A stretch of 9,648 nt of DNA from Candidatus Saccharimonadota bacterium. GTDB lineage: Bacteria; Patescibacteriota; Saccharimonadia; Saccharimonadales; UBA4665. The notes under the pieces are model-generated. The model saw only the letters and a program-made list of their open reading frames with translations. It had not been told where the DNA came from and ran no database searches. Location of the stretch: the NCBI GenBank assembly GCA_029288515.1, contig JARIHB010000134.1, positions 1 to 9,648 of the forward strand, given 5' to 3'. Of this stretch, positions 1-5,849 are shown in pieces. Within the stretch, counting starts at the first letter, position 1. Each line of letters begins with the position of its first letter. Made by a program: the position numbers and the translations under genes.

Positions 1-566
1 GCAGCAGACGCTGCCGGCAGCGCTTCTTTGGCGGCCTGTACGGCTGGCGCTCTGGGGTCGATGATGGGCACGGTATTATGGTCGGCTGGCCGAATAACGG
101 CGTTGACCATCGAGGTATCTGAAACGGCACCAAATATGCTGCCCGGCATACGCGCCACGTATAGTCCGGCGTTCGCGTATGTAGTGGCGGTAAGCGTGAA
201 GCTGGCCATTGCCCCATGCACGACTGCAACAGAACTGCCCCGTATTCCATGCCCAATGGCCGTGCCGGCGCGCGACACGGTGGTGGCAATCGCCTGCGCG
301 CCATTATTTATAGCACGGCTGGTATTTTGTAATGCCTGGCCTAGTTTGTAGGTGGCAGTCGTGATAACGTTAGTAACTGCGTTCGGGCTATCAGACACGC
401 CCATGTCGGCCATGCTCGCAGCTGACGCCGTAGAATTATTGGTGCGCATAGCCGATGGTCCAGCGATAGCCACGGCAAGCCATATCATCACACAGCTGAC
501 AACAACTGCGGCAATGCCGGCAAATAGAAAGCGTAGTTTATAAATAACAAAACATAAAGTAAGCAT
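1..566 (-). CDS. membrane-anchored protein, 3' end outside window
   Basis: This reading frame stays open from an ATG at 566 to the left edge without a stop, giving 188 visible residues, so the gene is partial. The start is supported by a TGGAGG ribosome site at 573-578 with six bases of spacing. Residues 1-11 are a short cytoplasmic head and residues about 12-36 form one hydrophobic helix rich in Ala, Val and Ile. The rest is an Ala/Thr/Ser/Asn-rich low-charge stretch predicted to be outside the membrane. A Pro/Asp/Val/Ile-rich linker near residues 158-172 is followed by an Ala-rich stretch, which looks like the lead-in to a further domain beyond the edge. I recognise no catalytic motif in the visible part. 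By analogy with other anchored proteins of this group, a cell-wall or surface domain could follow, but that is a guess. Confidence 0.75.
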   Translation of the reverse strand, partial: MLTLCFVIYKLRFLFAGIAAVVVSCVMIWLAVAIAGPSAMRTNNSTASAASMADMGVSDSPNAVTNVITTATYKLGQALQNTSRAINNGAQAIATTVSRAGTAIGHGIRGSSVAVVHGAMASFTLTATTYANAGLYVARMPGSIFGAVSDTSMVNAVIRPADHNTVPIIDPRAPAVQAAKEALPAASA

Positions 567-654
567 AGACAGCCTCCACCCAGCTACTCGCTTATGAACG
601 ATGTTATTTTACACTAAGTTTGAACGAAATGCATGCATAAGGGGTAATAGAGTA

Positions 655-2295
655 TTAATTGCTGATAAAAGTCATAAATGGATAGCTGCCAAATATCTGC
701 CGGGCACTGCCTGATACAAGGCTGCGAAGCTCATCAGGTGTCATACGTCTGCTTGTTTGCAGCCTGCGTTGCCAGTGGTTTTCGGTATGTTCTATCATTT
801 GTTTGATTGTTTGCCGTATACGTGGGTCGGCGATCATCAGCCGGGCAACTGTGGGTTGCTGCAGGGCGTGAGCGTGTTCTCTCAGTCGTTGCCCGTAGGA
901 AGGGTCGACGGTACTCAGGCGCTCGAAGCCGGTTCGTGTCTGCACCAGGGGATCTATTTGTCTTGTTTTGAACGGCAGCTGCGGAATATCTAAGCTGTAG
1001 TCATTGGCGGTAGCTTTGGCTTCCTGAGCGTCCAGAATAGCTAAACTACCAGGCAAGGTGGGAGGATATTCGTCTAAGCAGGAGTCAAACGCGGGGCTGT
1101 TGAGCGGCGTATACCGGCCGCGGGCGAGCAGTTTATTGTAGGCTTCTGTGTCATAAAATTGATGCATATAGTGCGTGATACGTTCATGTCTGCCCGGCCA
1201 TACGTATTGGCGGCGGTACTGGGCGACACTTTTCATAACTGCTTCAAGTATATGGCCGTTGAGGTTTGGAAGTGCATAGGCGTCAAGTTGGGCGGGATCA
1301 GTTACGTACATCAGGTCTCGCGGGTGTATCGTGTGCAGGTCAACCGGCTCTGTCTCATTACACACCCACGACCGGGGTGCACCCCCTTCGCCATAAAAGA
1401 GTTTTGTGCGCAGCATCAGCATACCAATTAAAAAGCGATGCGTCGGCTCCGACCAATGTTCCTGAGACAACAGCAGAAATCCTTCCGAAAATAGCCGCGC
1501 TCGCTGCTGATCTTTCATCGCTAGCATATGTTCGGGTGTAAGCGTAAAGTCATCGGCTGAGAACATGCTGTTTCGAATTATCTCGTTCCAGCGGTTCATT
1601 TCTCGCAGTCCATAATCGACGCGGTCCACGCATAAGTCCGGCTGGGGCGCCTCTATCCAATCGATGCCATCAGGGAATATCACTTCTGCGGGGTCAAAGC
1701 CATGGCTGCGCAGCATGTCGTTTATGCCGGTAATTTCCAAGTAGCTCCAAAGTTCCAGGTCATGCTGATTCTCGGCCCCTCCCACTCCTTGAAACATCCA
1801 GTCCCCAAGGTGTGAACCGTACGTATGCGCAATATCCGATACTACAGTTCGCAGCTGTAAGCGTACCGTCTCTCTGTCTTCAAGACCGTGCACGGCTGCT
1901 ATTTGGCGGACGAAAAGCGCACTTCCCCATATATGCTCAAACCGTGAGAAGGCGCCCGTATTGGGGATTGTTGTGTACTCTGGCGGTAACGTAAGCTGCT
2001 CAACGGCCTGCAGGCGGCGCACCGCATCGCTGTAGAATAGTTCACCAAGCACTTTTTGTTCAGGCTCCTCGTGAACATACAGCCGGCCGGGAGCGCCAAA
2101 TTGCCATACCGGGTCTTGGAATACAGCCTGGTCCATATCGCAGTTGGGGAGGATGAGGTTCTGAAACATATTTCCTGCTTCCCAGGTGGTACCAGGCAGC
2201 CTGTCAGTATCGAGATGCCGCGTACCACCAAATCCGTACAACGCCTCTTCGGCTGGACGGTCGGCGAACGAAGGCGCATTTCCCTCAGGACTCAT
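655..2295 (-). CDS. SAMHD1-like HD-domain phosphohydrolase family protein with altered HD doublet
   Basis: The 546-residue soluble protein belongs to the HD superfamily branch of dNTP triphosphohydrolases and related COG1078 proteins, by motif order. RFEH with H121 matches the first metal histidine. SDIAHTYGSH at 153-162 matches the HDxxHxxxxH block. VDRVDYGLRE at about 223-232 matches the downstream DxDxxDY-RD helix, with D224 as the likely last metal ligand. The striking point is Ser153 (codon TCG) where the family has the HD histidine; D154, H157 and H162 are kept. Metal binding and activity may therefore be changed or lost. About 300 residues after the HD core are not recognisable to me. 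The ATG at 2295 has no good ribosome site, and a Met at residue 43 is an alternative start. It is transcribed alone from the promoter at 2372-2399. Known relatives cleave dNTPs or other nucleotides; the substrate here cannot be told. Confidence 0.75.
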   Translation of the reverse strand: MSPEGNAPSFADRPAEEALYGFGGTRHLDTDRLPGTTWEAGNMFQNLILPNCDMDQAVFQDPVWQFGAPGRLYVHEEPEQKVLGELFYSDAVRRLQAVEQLTLPPEYTTIPNTGAFSRFEHIWGSALFVRQIAAVHGLEDRETVRLQLRTVVSDIAHTYGSHLGDWMFQGVGGAENQHDLELWSYLEITGINDMLRSHGFDPAEVIFPDGIDWIEAPQPDLCVDRVDYGLREMNRWNEIIRNSMFSADDFTLTPEHMLAMKDQQRARLFSEGFLLLSQEHWSEPTHRFLIGMLMLRTKLFYGEGGAPRSWVCNETEPVDLHTIHPRDLMYVTDPAQLDAYALPNLNGHILEAVMKSVAQYRRQYVWPGRHERITHYMHQFYDTEAYNKLLARGRYTPLNSPAFDSCLDEYPPTLPGSLAILDAQEAKATANDYSLDIPQLPFKTRQIDPLVQTRTGFERLSTVDPSYGQRLREHAHALQQPTVARLMIADPRIRQTIKQMIEHTENHWQRRLQTSRRMTPDELRSLVSGSARQIFGSYPFMTFISN

Positions 2296-2371
2296 GTGAA
2301 ACTATCATCAACCATTTTGTGCGTTTGCACAAGTGTATGCAGTCAGCGGCCAGGGTATTCCCTACGCCGGC

Positions 2372-2399
2372 ATTCTAGCACGAGTTGCTTGCGTGTAAA
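2372..2399 (-). promoter_or_regulatory. sigma70-type promoter of the HD-domain gene
   Basis: On the minus strand there is TTTACA (2394-2399), a 16-base spacer, and TAGAAT (2372-2377) preceded by TGC, which makes an extended -10. Transcription would start near 2365 and leave a leader of about 70 bases before the ATG at 2295. The leader contains a 6-bp hairpin with a 4-base loop (2317-2332). Confidence 0.6.
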
Positions 2400-2436
2400 A
2401 TTAAAATACTTCGCGCGGGCGCGAAGTATTTTAATT
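2399..2436. terminator. intrinsic terminator, near-perfect 18-bp inverted repeat
   Basis: The arms 2399-2416 and 2419-2436 are perfect 18-base complements around GG. The core is GC-rich (CGCGC/GCGCG) and the outer part A/T-rich, so reading leftward the hairpin ends in a T-rich run (ATTTTAATTTT). It can end leftward transcripts from the membrane-protein operon, and by symmetry may also work rightward. Its outer edge touches the -35 box of the HD-gene promoter. It also sits 8 bp beyond the 11-bp copy of the tRNA-Lys end, see the island entry. Confidence 0.75.
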
Positions 2437-2444
2437 GCTTATGT

Positions 2445-2455
2445 TTGGAGGGCCA
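2445..2455 (+). repeat. 11-bp copy of tRNA-Lys 3' end (candidate att site, left)
   Basis: TTGGAGGGCCA here is identical to 5629-5639, where it covers the last six acceptor-arm bases, the discriminator, CCA and one further base of tRNA-Lys. Both copies have the same orientation. The copy lies between the stop codon of the membrane protein (2465) and the terminator hairpin (2399-2436). Confidence 0.5.
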
Positions 2456-2464
2456 CGGTGGTCG

Positions 2465-2983
2465 CTATCGCAACCATTTTGGACGCTTCAAACGGTTTGT
2501 AACGAATACGATTGCTCCCGTAAAGAAAATGATTACTAATGGTTTGCCCAGATGATGAGCCCAGTGATAGGCATTATTAAGTGCGTAATTGTTATTGTTA
2601 TACTCGGTACTGTCAAATACTTTCGCCACCGTCAAAACAAATATAAGCGAGCATATACATGCTGCCACTAAAAATCCGGTTATAAACCAGTACTTTACTT
2701 CCGTCATTCCTTTGCGTACAAATCGTAGGCTTAAGAAGGCAGCGGCGCTCATCAGCATCAGTCTGGACAATACAGTGTACACTTGATCGCTTACGGCGAT
2801 TACATTTTCGTAATCGTTAATTTTTCTCCAACATATACCGCCTGGGTCACCAATGACGAAGTCTCTGCTTAAACAAGTCTGTGCATTGTCCTCAAATAAC
2901 CAGGCGCCTACAGTTGCAATAACGAGCAGGGTTGTCAGAAGCTTAAGGATTCCGCTGGGCGTGCGCGGGTATGTGATCTTCAT
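2465..2983 (-). CDS. small four-helix membrane protein, unknown function
   Basis: This 172-residue protein has a basic N-terminus and four likely membrane helices at about residues 9-29, 67-89, 97-121 and 146-164. The loop between helices 1 and 2 (about 30-65) holds two Cys residues (37 and 51), and the loop between helices 3 and 4 is Asn-rich and contains two His. The C-terminus is strongly basic (RLKRPKWLR), fitting a cytoplasmic end. I do not recognise a family. The ATG at 2983 lacks a clear ribosome site. It follows the next membrane gene upstream by 47 bp on the same strand, so it is probably the last gene of the amidase operon, with the hairpin at 2399-2436 as terminator. Possible roles in export, anchoring or self-protection against the amidase are context guesses only. 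Confidence 0.65.
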   Translation of the reverse strand: MKITYPRTPSGILKLLTTLLVIATVGAWLFEDNAQTCLSRDFVIGDPGGICWRKINDYENVIAVSDQVYTVLSRLMLMSAAAFLSLRFVRKGMTEVKYWFITGFLVAACICSLIFVLTVAKVFDSTEYNNNNYALNNAYHWAHHLGKPLVIIFFTGAIVFVTNRLKRPKWLR

Positions 2984-3030
2984 TCTGGCGGTGATTTAGC
3001 CTTGAGCTATTTAAATTTGTGACAGCAGTA

Positions 3031-3399
3031 TTACTCTGCAATGGTTTGAGGGCTGGTACTGGGTCGTGGTTTCATGATGCCCATGAGTGCGGCACAAAGG
3101 GCGACACTAATTATTAAAGCAGTCCCTGCAGCCACAGCCGCTTCCCATCCATGAACGAGCCGATAGTTCATCACGGCAGGATAATGTGGACCCTCTGGGC
3201 CGAAAAGAACATGATACATGCCGAACCAATGCCAGCGGGCTGTTTGTTCAAAAGAGCACGATGAAACGTGGATATTGGTGCAACCCTTAAATGTCTCCGG
3301 CCCTTGAAATTGTAAAGGCATAACGAGAAACAAGACAATGGTTACTGCGATTATCGCTAAAAGGCCGAAGGCTCGCTGGCTAGCCGTACTATTCTTCAT
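3031..3399 (-). CDS. small two-helix membrane protein, unknown function
   Basis: Read from the ATG at 3399, the protein is 122 residues. The frame is open further upstream to 3501, but that would overlap the end of the amidase gene, and the upstream residues do not look like a protein start. A GAAAGGAA ribosome site lies about 15 bases before this ATG, which is rather far. Membrane helices lie at about residues 10-30 and 87-110. The roughly 55-residue loop between them contains two Cys (40, 48) and many aromatic and His residues. Such a loop between two helices would face outside if the N-terminus is inside. No family is recognised. The gene starts 23 bp after the amidase stop, so the two are very likely co-transcribed and perhaps functionally linked. 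Function unknown. Confidence 0.6.
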   Translation of the reverse strand: MKNSTASQRAFGLLAIIAVTIVLFLVMPLQFQGPETFKGCTNIHVSSCSFEQTARWHWFGMYHVLFGPEGPHYPAVMNYRLVHGWEAAVAAGTALIISVALCAALMGIMKPRPSTSPQTIAE

Positions 3400-3422
3400 A
3401 AGATTTATACCGTTCCTTTCTA

Positions 3423-4673
3423 TTAAGGATTGCCGGGGCTGCCGGTTGTAACGATGTGCATCAAGTGAGCCGAAACATTGGGATAACGTACCTGCAGCCA
3501 TTTATGGTGCACGCTTGAATACGTTACGCCACGGTCGTTCGTGGGTGAGGGAATCGTACCGTCTTTATCGTTCGTGCTCCAGTCGGCAACCTCCAGGTAG
3601 CCGCTTGGGTCAACACGAGTAACTACTGCGACGTGGCTTATGCCTTCACCATTACCCCAATCATAGAATACCAAATCTCCTGGCGCAGCGTCTTGAGGAT
3701 CGTTGTTGGCCGGGCTAAAGTCGATGGATTCCCATGTTGAGTTCGGGTAAGTCTTTTGTAGGTAATTCTTGAATGCTATTACATTCCATGCGGCAGTTGT
3801 ACCGGGCAAGTTATAGTCAGGGTTTTTAGATGTATAGTGTCGTAATCTTTCAATGTCGCTCGACAAATGGCCTGCAGATGTCCACTCGGATGTTTTGACC
3901 AGACCGCCTTGCCATAAAGCATTGCTGGCGAACCAGGTGCATGAGCCATCAGTAGGCGGTTGATCCATACCGTTAGCGTATGCCCAGTCTGCTGCGGCTT
4001 GACCGTTATAGATATTAGTCTGTTCGGGTGTAGCACTAGCGCCCTGAAGGGATTCTGCAGGTTGCAAGCTATTATTTTGAGCGCTTGCATTGTTCGAAGT
4101 GCCGCCGCATTCAGGTATACCTTGTTCTGTCAGCTCCTGGCCTTCTTGACCTTGGTGCGTATCGGTGTCTGCAAAGAAATCGGCAGCGAAACCCGTATTA
4201 CCAGTTGCTACGTGCGTGCCGTGAAGCCATATGCTGTCGCCATTCACATTGTCACTCTGTTTCCAACAGTCAGGATCGAATTCATCACCTTCGCCCATTA
4301 GATCAGAGGTTTTAGTATGTAAGCCCGGCGTGTCAGGATGGAGCCATAGACCTTCGCCGCCTGTATTGTAGACGTGGTGTACCTGCGAACCGTCTGCAGC
4401 TGCGGGACTCGCTTCTACGGCAATGGTTCCGAGGACAGCGGTTAGGACGGCAGCGGTATGGCCTAGCTTCTGCGTTATACGCTTCTCACGCCACCATTCA
4501 CGAAGAGAGAATCTTGGTGTTTCTGTATTGGTAACGATAGGGTCGGCCGCAAGCTCGACAGATCGATACACTGCCTCACTGTGATGCAGAACATCCGAAG
4601 GTAATTCATCTTGAGGTATTTGTACCGTCTCGATAAGCTCTGGCTCCGGTAATACGAATGGCCTTTCTGACAT
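3423..4673 (-). CDS. membrane-anchored cell-wall amidase (Amidase_6/CHAP-like) with SH3-like region
   Basis: The 416-residue protein has four parts. Residues 1-68 are a cytoplasmic, mostly acidic head ending in a basic patch. Residues 70-87 are a hydrophobic helix followed by an Ala-rich A-x-A stretch, where signal peptidase might cut. Residues about 97-170 are an SH3-like region (VYNTGGEGLW... IWLHGTHVATGN) of the kind that binds cell wall. Residues about 225-400 are a Cys/His amidase domain with GSCTWFASNALWQGG (Cys245 as nucleophile), AWNVIAFKNYL, PGDLVFYDWGNGEGISHVAVVTRV (His347) and a Trp-rich end. This motif order fits Amidase_6 best, with CHAP as the alternative; both cut amide or peptide bonds of peptidoglycan. 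A Ser/Asn/Gln-rich linker joins the SH3 and catalytic parts. The start has an AAAGGGG site (4680-4686) with six bases of spacing. It is the first gene of an operon with two membrane proteins. Confidence 0.8.
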   Translation of the reverse strand: MSERPFVLPEPELIETVQIPQDELPSDVLHHSEAVYRSVELAADPIVTNTETPRFSLREWWREKRITQKLGHTAAVLTAVLGTIAVEASPAAADGSQVHHVYNTGGEGLWLHPDTPGLHTKTSDLMGEGDEFDPDCWKQSDNVNGDSIWLHGTHVATGNTGFAADFFADTDTHQGQEGQELTEQGIPECGGTSNNASAQNNSLQPAESLQGASATPEQTNIYNGQAAADWAYANGMDQPPTDGSCTWFASNALWQGGLVKTSEWTSAGHLSSDIERLRHYTSKNPDYNLPGTTAAWNVIAFKNYLQKTYPNSTWESIDFSPANNDPQDAAPGDLVFYDWGNGEGISHVAVVTRVDPSGYLEVADWSTNDKDGTIPSPTNDRGVTYSSVHHKWLQVRYPNVSAHLMHIVTTGSPGNP

Positions 4674-4729
4674 ATATCGCCCCTTTCACGTCGGTATGAT
4701 TTTTCTTCCAATGTATTTGACGTGCAGAC

Positions 4730-4735
4730 AATTTA
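4730..4735 (-). promoter_or_regulatory. possible extended -10 element for the amidase operon
   Basis: On the minus strand TAAATT is preceded by TGA, an extended -10 pattern, about 55 bases before the amidase ATG. No good -35 box is seen at the usual distance. The 176-bp gap 4674-4849 is A/T-rich and otherwise shows nothing I can name. Confidence 0.3.
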
Positions 4736-4849
4736 TCACAGGTTGTCATGGCAATCCTTAAATAAAAATTAAACGTTTTGGTTTTGTTTGATTGAGAAAA
4801 CCCTATCTTTTATTCAAAGGTGCGCACAAATTTAGCCAATGTACGTAGT

Positions 4850-5190
4850 TCACGATAGAAGTTGGCTATCAAGGCTATGGTCGGTGAATTGTGTTGAATC
4901 AATAATGATGTCTACAAAAGCATCTTTGGCGAGCGACTCAATAAGATAGTACTCATCTTGAGTGAATACATTACCTTTATTTGATCCGTGGATTACCTTG
5001 CTGCGCTTATCGTACAGCTTGCCAATGCGCTTTGCATAGTCGTAATCTTCATTCTTATATTTTGCTAGTCGTAGCGAGAGCTTATATTTCAATTCTTATT
5101 ATCGTCAACAAAGATCGCCTCAAGGATGGAGAAATACAGTACGCATGCAACGTCAGGAGCGGCCGCTTGATGTCGGGCTGCATTGAGTAA
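4850..5190 (-). pseudogene. broken HEPN-domain (Apea-like) gene relic
   Basis: The open part (4850-5092, TTG start, 80 residues) carries GKLYDKRSKVIHGSNKG. In it R30-SKVI-H35 is the R-x4-H signature of HEPN ribonucleases, and the LYDKRSKVIHG context is typical of Apea-like HEPN domains in defence and toxin systems. Just upstream there are two in-frame stops. The neighbouring frame then reads a matching LYFSILEAIFVDDNKN (5139-5092) that ends at TGA, exactly where the expected continuation ELKYKLSLRLA begins in the other frame. That is a frameshift inside the domain, so the gene is broken. The second frame stays plausible further upstream, towards about 5290, on the strand opposite the recombinase relic, so the left limit of the original gene is unclear. 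There is no sign of a partner gene. Confidence 0.6.
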
Positions 5191-5324
5191 GGCACAAAAA
5201 ATATTAAATTTGTGGTTGGGCAAATCTTTCGACTCCTCGTATGATAGGACGTTCCGTATAGTCTCAGCTTCTTTCTTGCCTAATGTGCCTAAAATTCGAG
5301 CACTCTGGTGTGATCTATATGCGC

Positions 5325-5671
5325 CACGTGATGCCGAGAAACGGGCCGACGACTGGCTTGCTCTGACGGAGAAAGCTTTTGATTTTGCAACTTACGCAAG
5401 AATTCGATTTAACGAGACCAAAGACCCGAAAGTAAGAAGGGACATATTACAGACGTTAGGTGCGAACTTCCTGTTAACAGATACAAAATTGACCCTTACC
5501 CCTAAGAAGTGGCTGGTGCCCATAGAGAGGGACTATCCGGCCCTAGAGAAAGCCTATCGCTATGCTCGAACCAACAAAAAAGCGACTTCTACGGATATAG
5601 AAGCCGCAATATCGGCAATATTTGAATCTTGGAGGGCCAGCAGGGACTTGAACCCTGGACATTCTGCTTAA
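5325..5671 (+). pseudogene. C-terminal relic of a large serine recombinase
   Basis: An open frame from TTG 5183 to 5671 would encode 162 residues, but only the part from about 5325 looks like a known family. The stretch from DDWLALTEKAFDFATYARIRF through RRDILQTLGANFLLTDTKL to TPKKWL resembles the end of large serine recombinases, where a coiled-coil helix pair is followed by an ILxxLGSNxxLxxxKL-type strand motif. The catalytic serine domain and zinc ribbon, several hundred residues, are missing, so it cannot be active. The last 13 codons (from 5630) are simply the tRNA-Lys gene read on the opposite strand, so the original stop codon has been lost. The region 5183-5325 upstream has no recognisable recombinase sequence and overlaps a plausible minus-strand reading of the HEPN relic. 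The relic sits against the tRNA, as expected for an integrase at its target. Confidence 0.6.
5629..5639 (+). repeat. 11-bp tRNA-end repeat (candidate att site, right)
   Basis: TTGGAGGGCCA is identical to 2445-2455 and in the same orientation. On the minus strand it is the last part of the tRNA-Lys acceptor arm, U73, the encoded CCA and one following A. The bases just outside differ between the two copies, so the identity is exactly 11 bp. Confidence 0.5.
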
Positions 5672-5706
5672 GAGGCAGACGCTCTAACCAGCTGAGCTAC
5701 TGGCCC
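5630..5706 (-). tRNA. tRNA-Lys (anticodon CUU), CCA encoded
   Basis: The minus strand folds as a full 77-nt tRNA. The acceptor arm GGGCCAG/CTGGCCC is perfect, the D arm is GCTC/GAGC with loop AGCTGGTTA, and the anticodon arm is TCTGC/GCAGA with loop CTCTTAA (anticodon CTT, codon AAG). A 5-base variable loop and the T arm CAGGG/CCCTG with loop TTCAAGT follow. CCA is encoded at 5632-5630. The discriminator base is U73, which is unusual because bacterial tRNA-Lys normally has A73. The 3' end is the candidate integration site of the neighbouring island. Confidence 0.95.
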
Positions 5707-5726
5707 AAAATTTCCACGGAAATTTT
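5707..5726. repeat. 9-bp inverted repeat abutting the tRNA 5' end
   Basis: The arms AAAATTTCC (5707-5715) and GGAAATTTT (5718-5726) are perfect complements around AC. The repeat starts at the base next to the tRNA 5' end, so it would form a hairpin in the tRNA leader. Alternatively it could act as a weak terminator for rightward transcripts. The rest of the gap to 5849 holds the promoter region of the next gene. Confidence 0.5.
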
Positions 5727-5788
5727 GTACACGCATTGCGGTTACAAGGAGCTATAGTAACAGATCAACCCCTAAAAGTAAATGCCTC

Positions 5789-5817
5789 TTATGCCGGCTA
5801 CAGATTTCATGTATGAT
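5789..5817 (+). promoter_or_regulatory. possible promoter of the DUF5684 gene
   Basis: TATGAT at 5812-5817 is a fair -10 box. The -35 position at 5789-5794 (TTATGC, 17-base spacer) matches poorly. Transcription would start near 5824, about 26 bases before the ATG. Confidence 0.35.
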
Positions 5818-5849
5818 AAGCTGAAGATAAGCTCGAAAGAAAGGAAAAT

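Larger units (their letters stand above)
2445..5639. mobile_element. candidate decayed integrative island at tRNA-Lys
   Basis: The segment is bounded by a directly repeated 11-bp tRNA 3' end. It contains a serine-recombinase relic placed against the tRNA and a broken HEPN gene. Its three intact genes look more A/T-rich than the folD and mur genes to the right. If the island is removed, the tRNA is followed after 9 bp (one repeat base plus 8 bp) by the hairpin at 2399-2436, a sensible tRNA terminator. The repeat is short and the recombinase is incomplete, so the element would no longer move on its own. The boundaries are inferred from the repeat only. Confidence 0.45.

Noticed and set aside
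28..543. Two adjacent plus-strand open frames of 107 and 63 codons
   Set aside because: They lie opposite the partial minus-strand gene, which has a good ribosome site, a membrane helix and a continuous frame. The plus frames have no recognisable protein features.
2056..2502. Plus-strand open frame of 148 codons
   Set aside because: It crosses the HD gene, its promoter and the terminator hairpin, and its translation looks random.
3400..3501. Upstream extension of the 122-residue membrane protein
   Set aside because: It would overlap the amidase gene and adds no recognisable sequence. The ATG at 3399 begins a normal basic head and helix.
4740..4830. A/T-rich stretch as a replication origin or terminator
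   Set aside because: No repeated boxes are seen. The only stem (GGTTTT/AAAACC, 11-base loop) is too weak to call.
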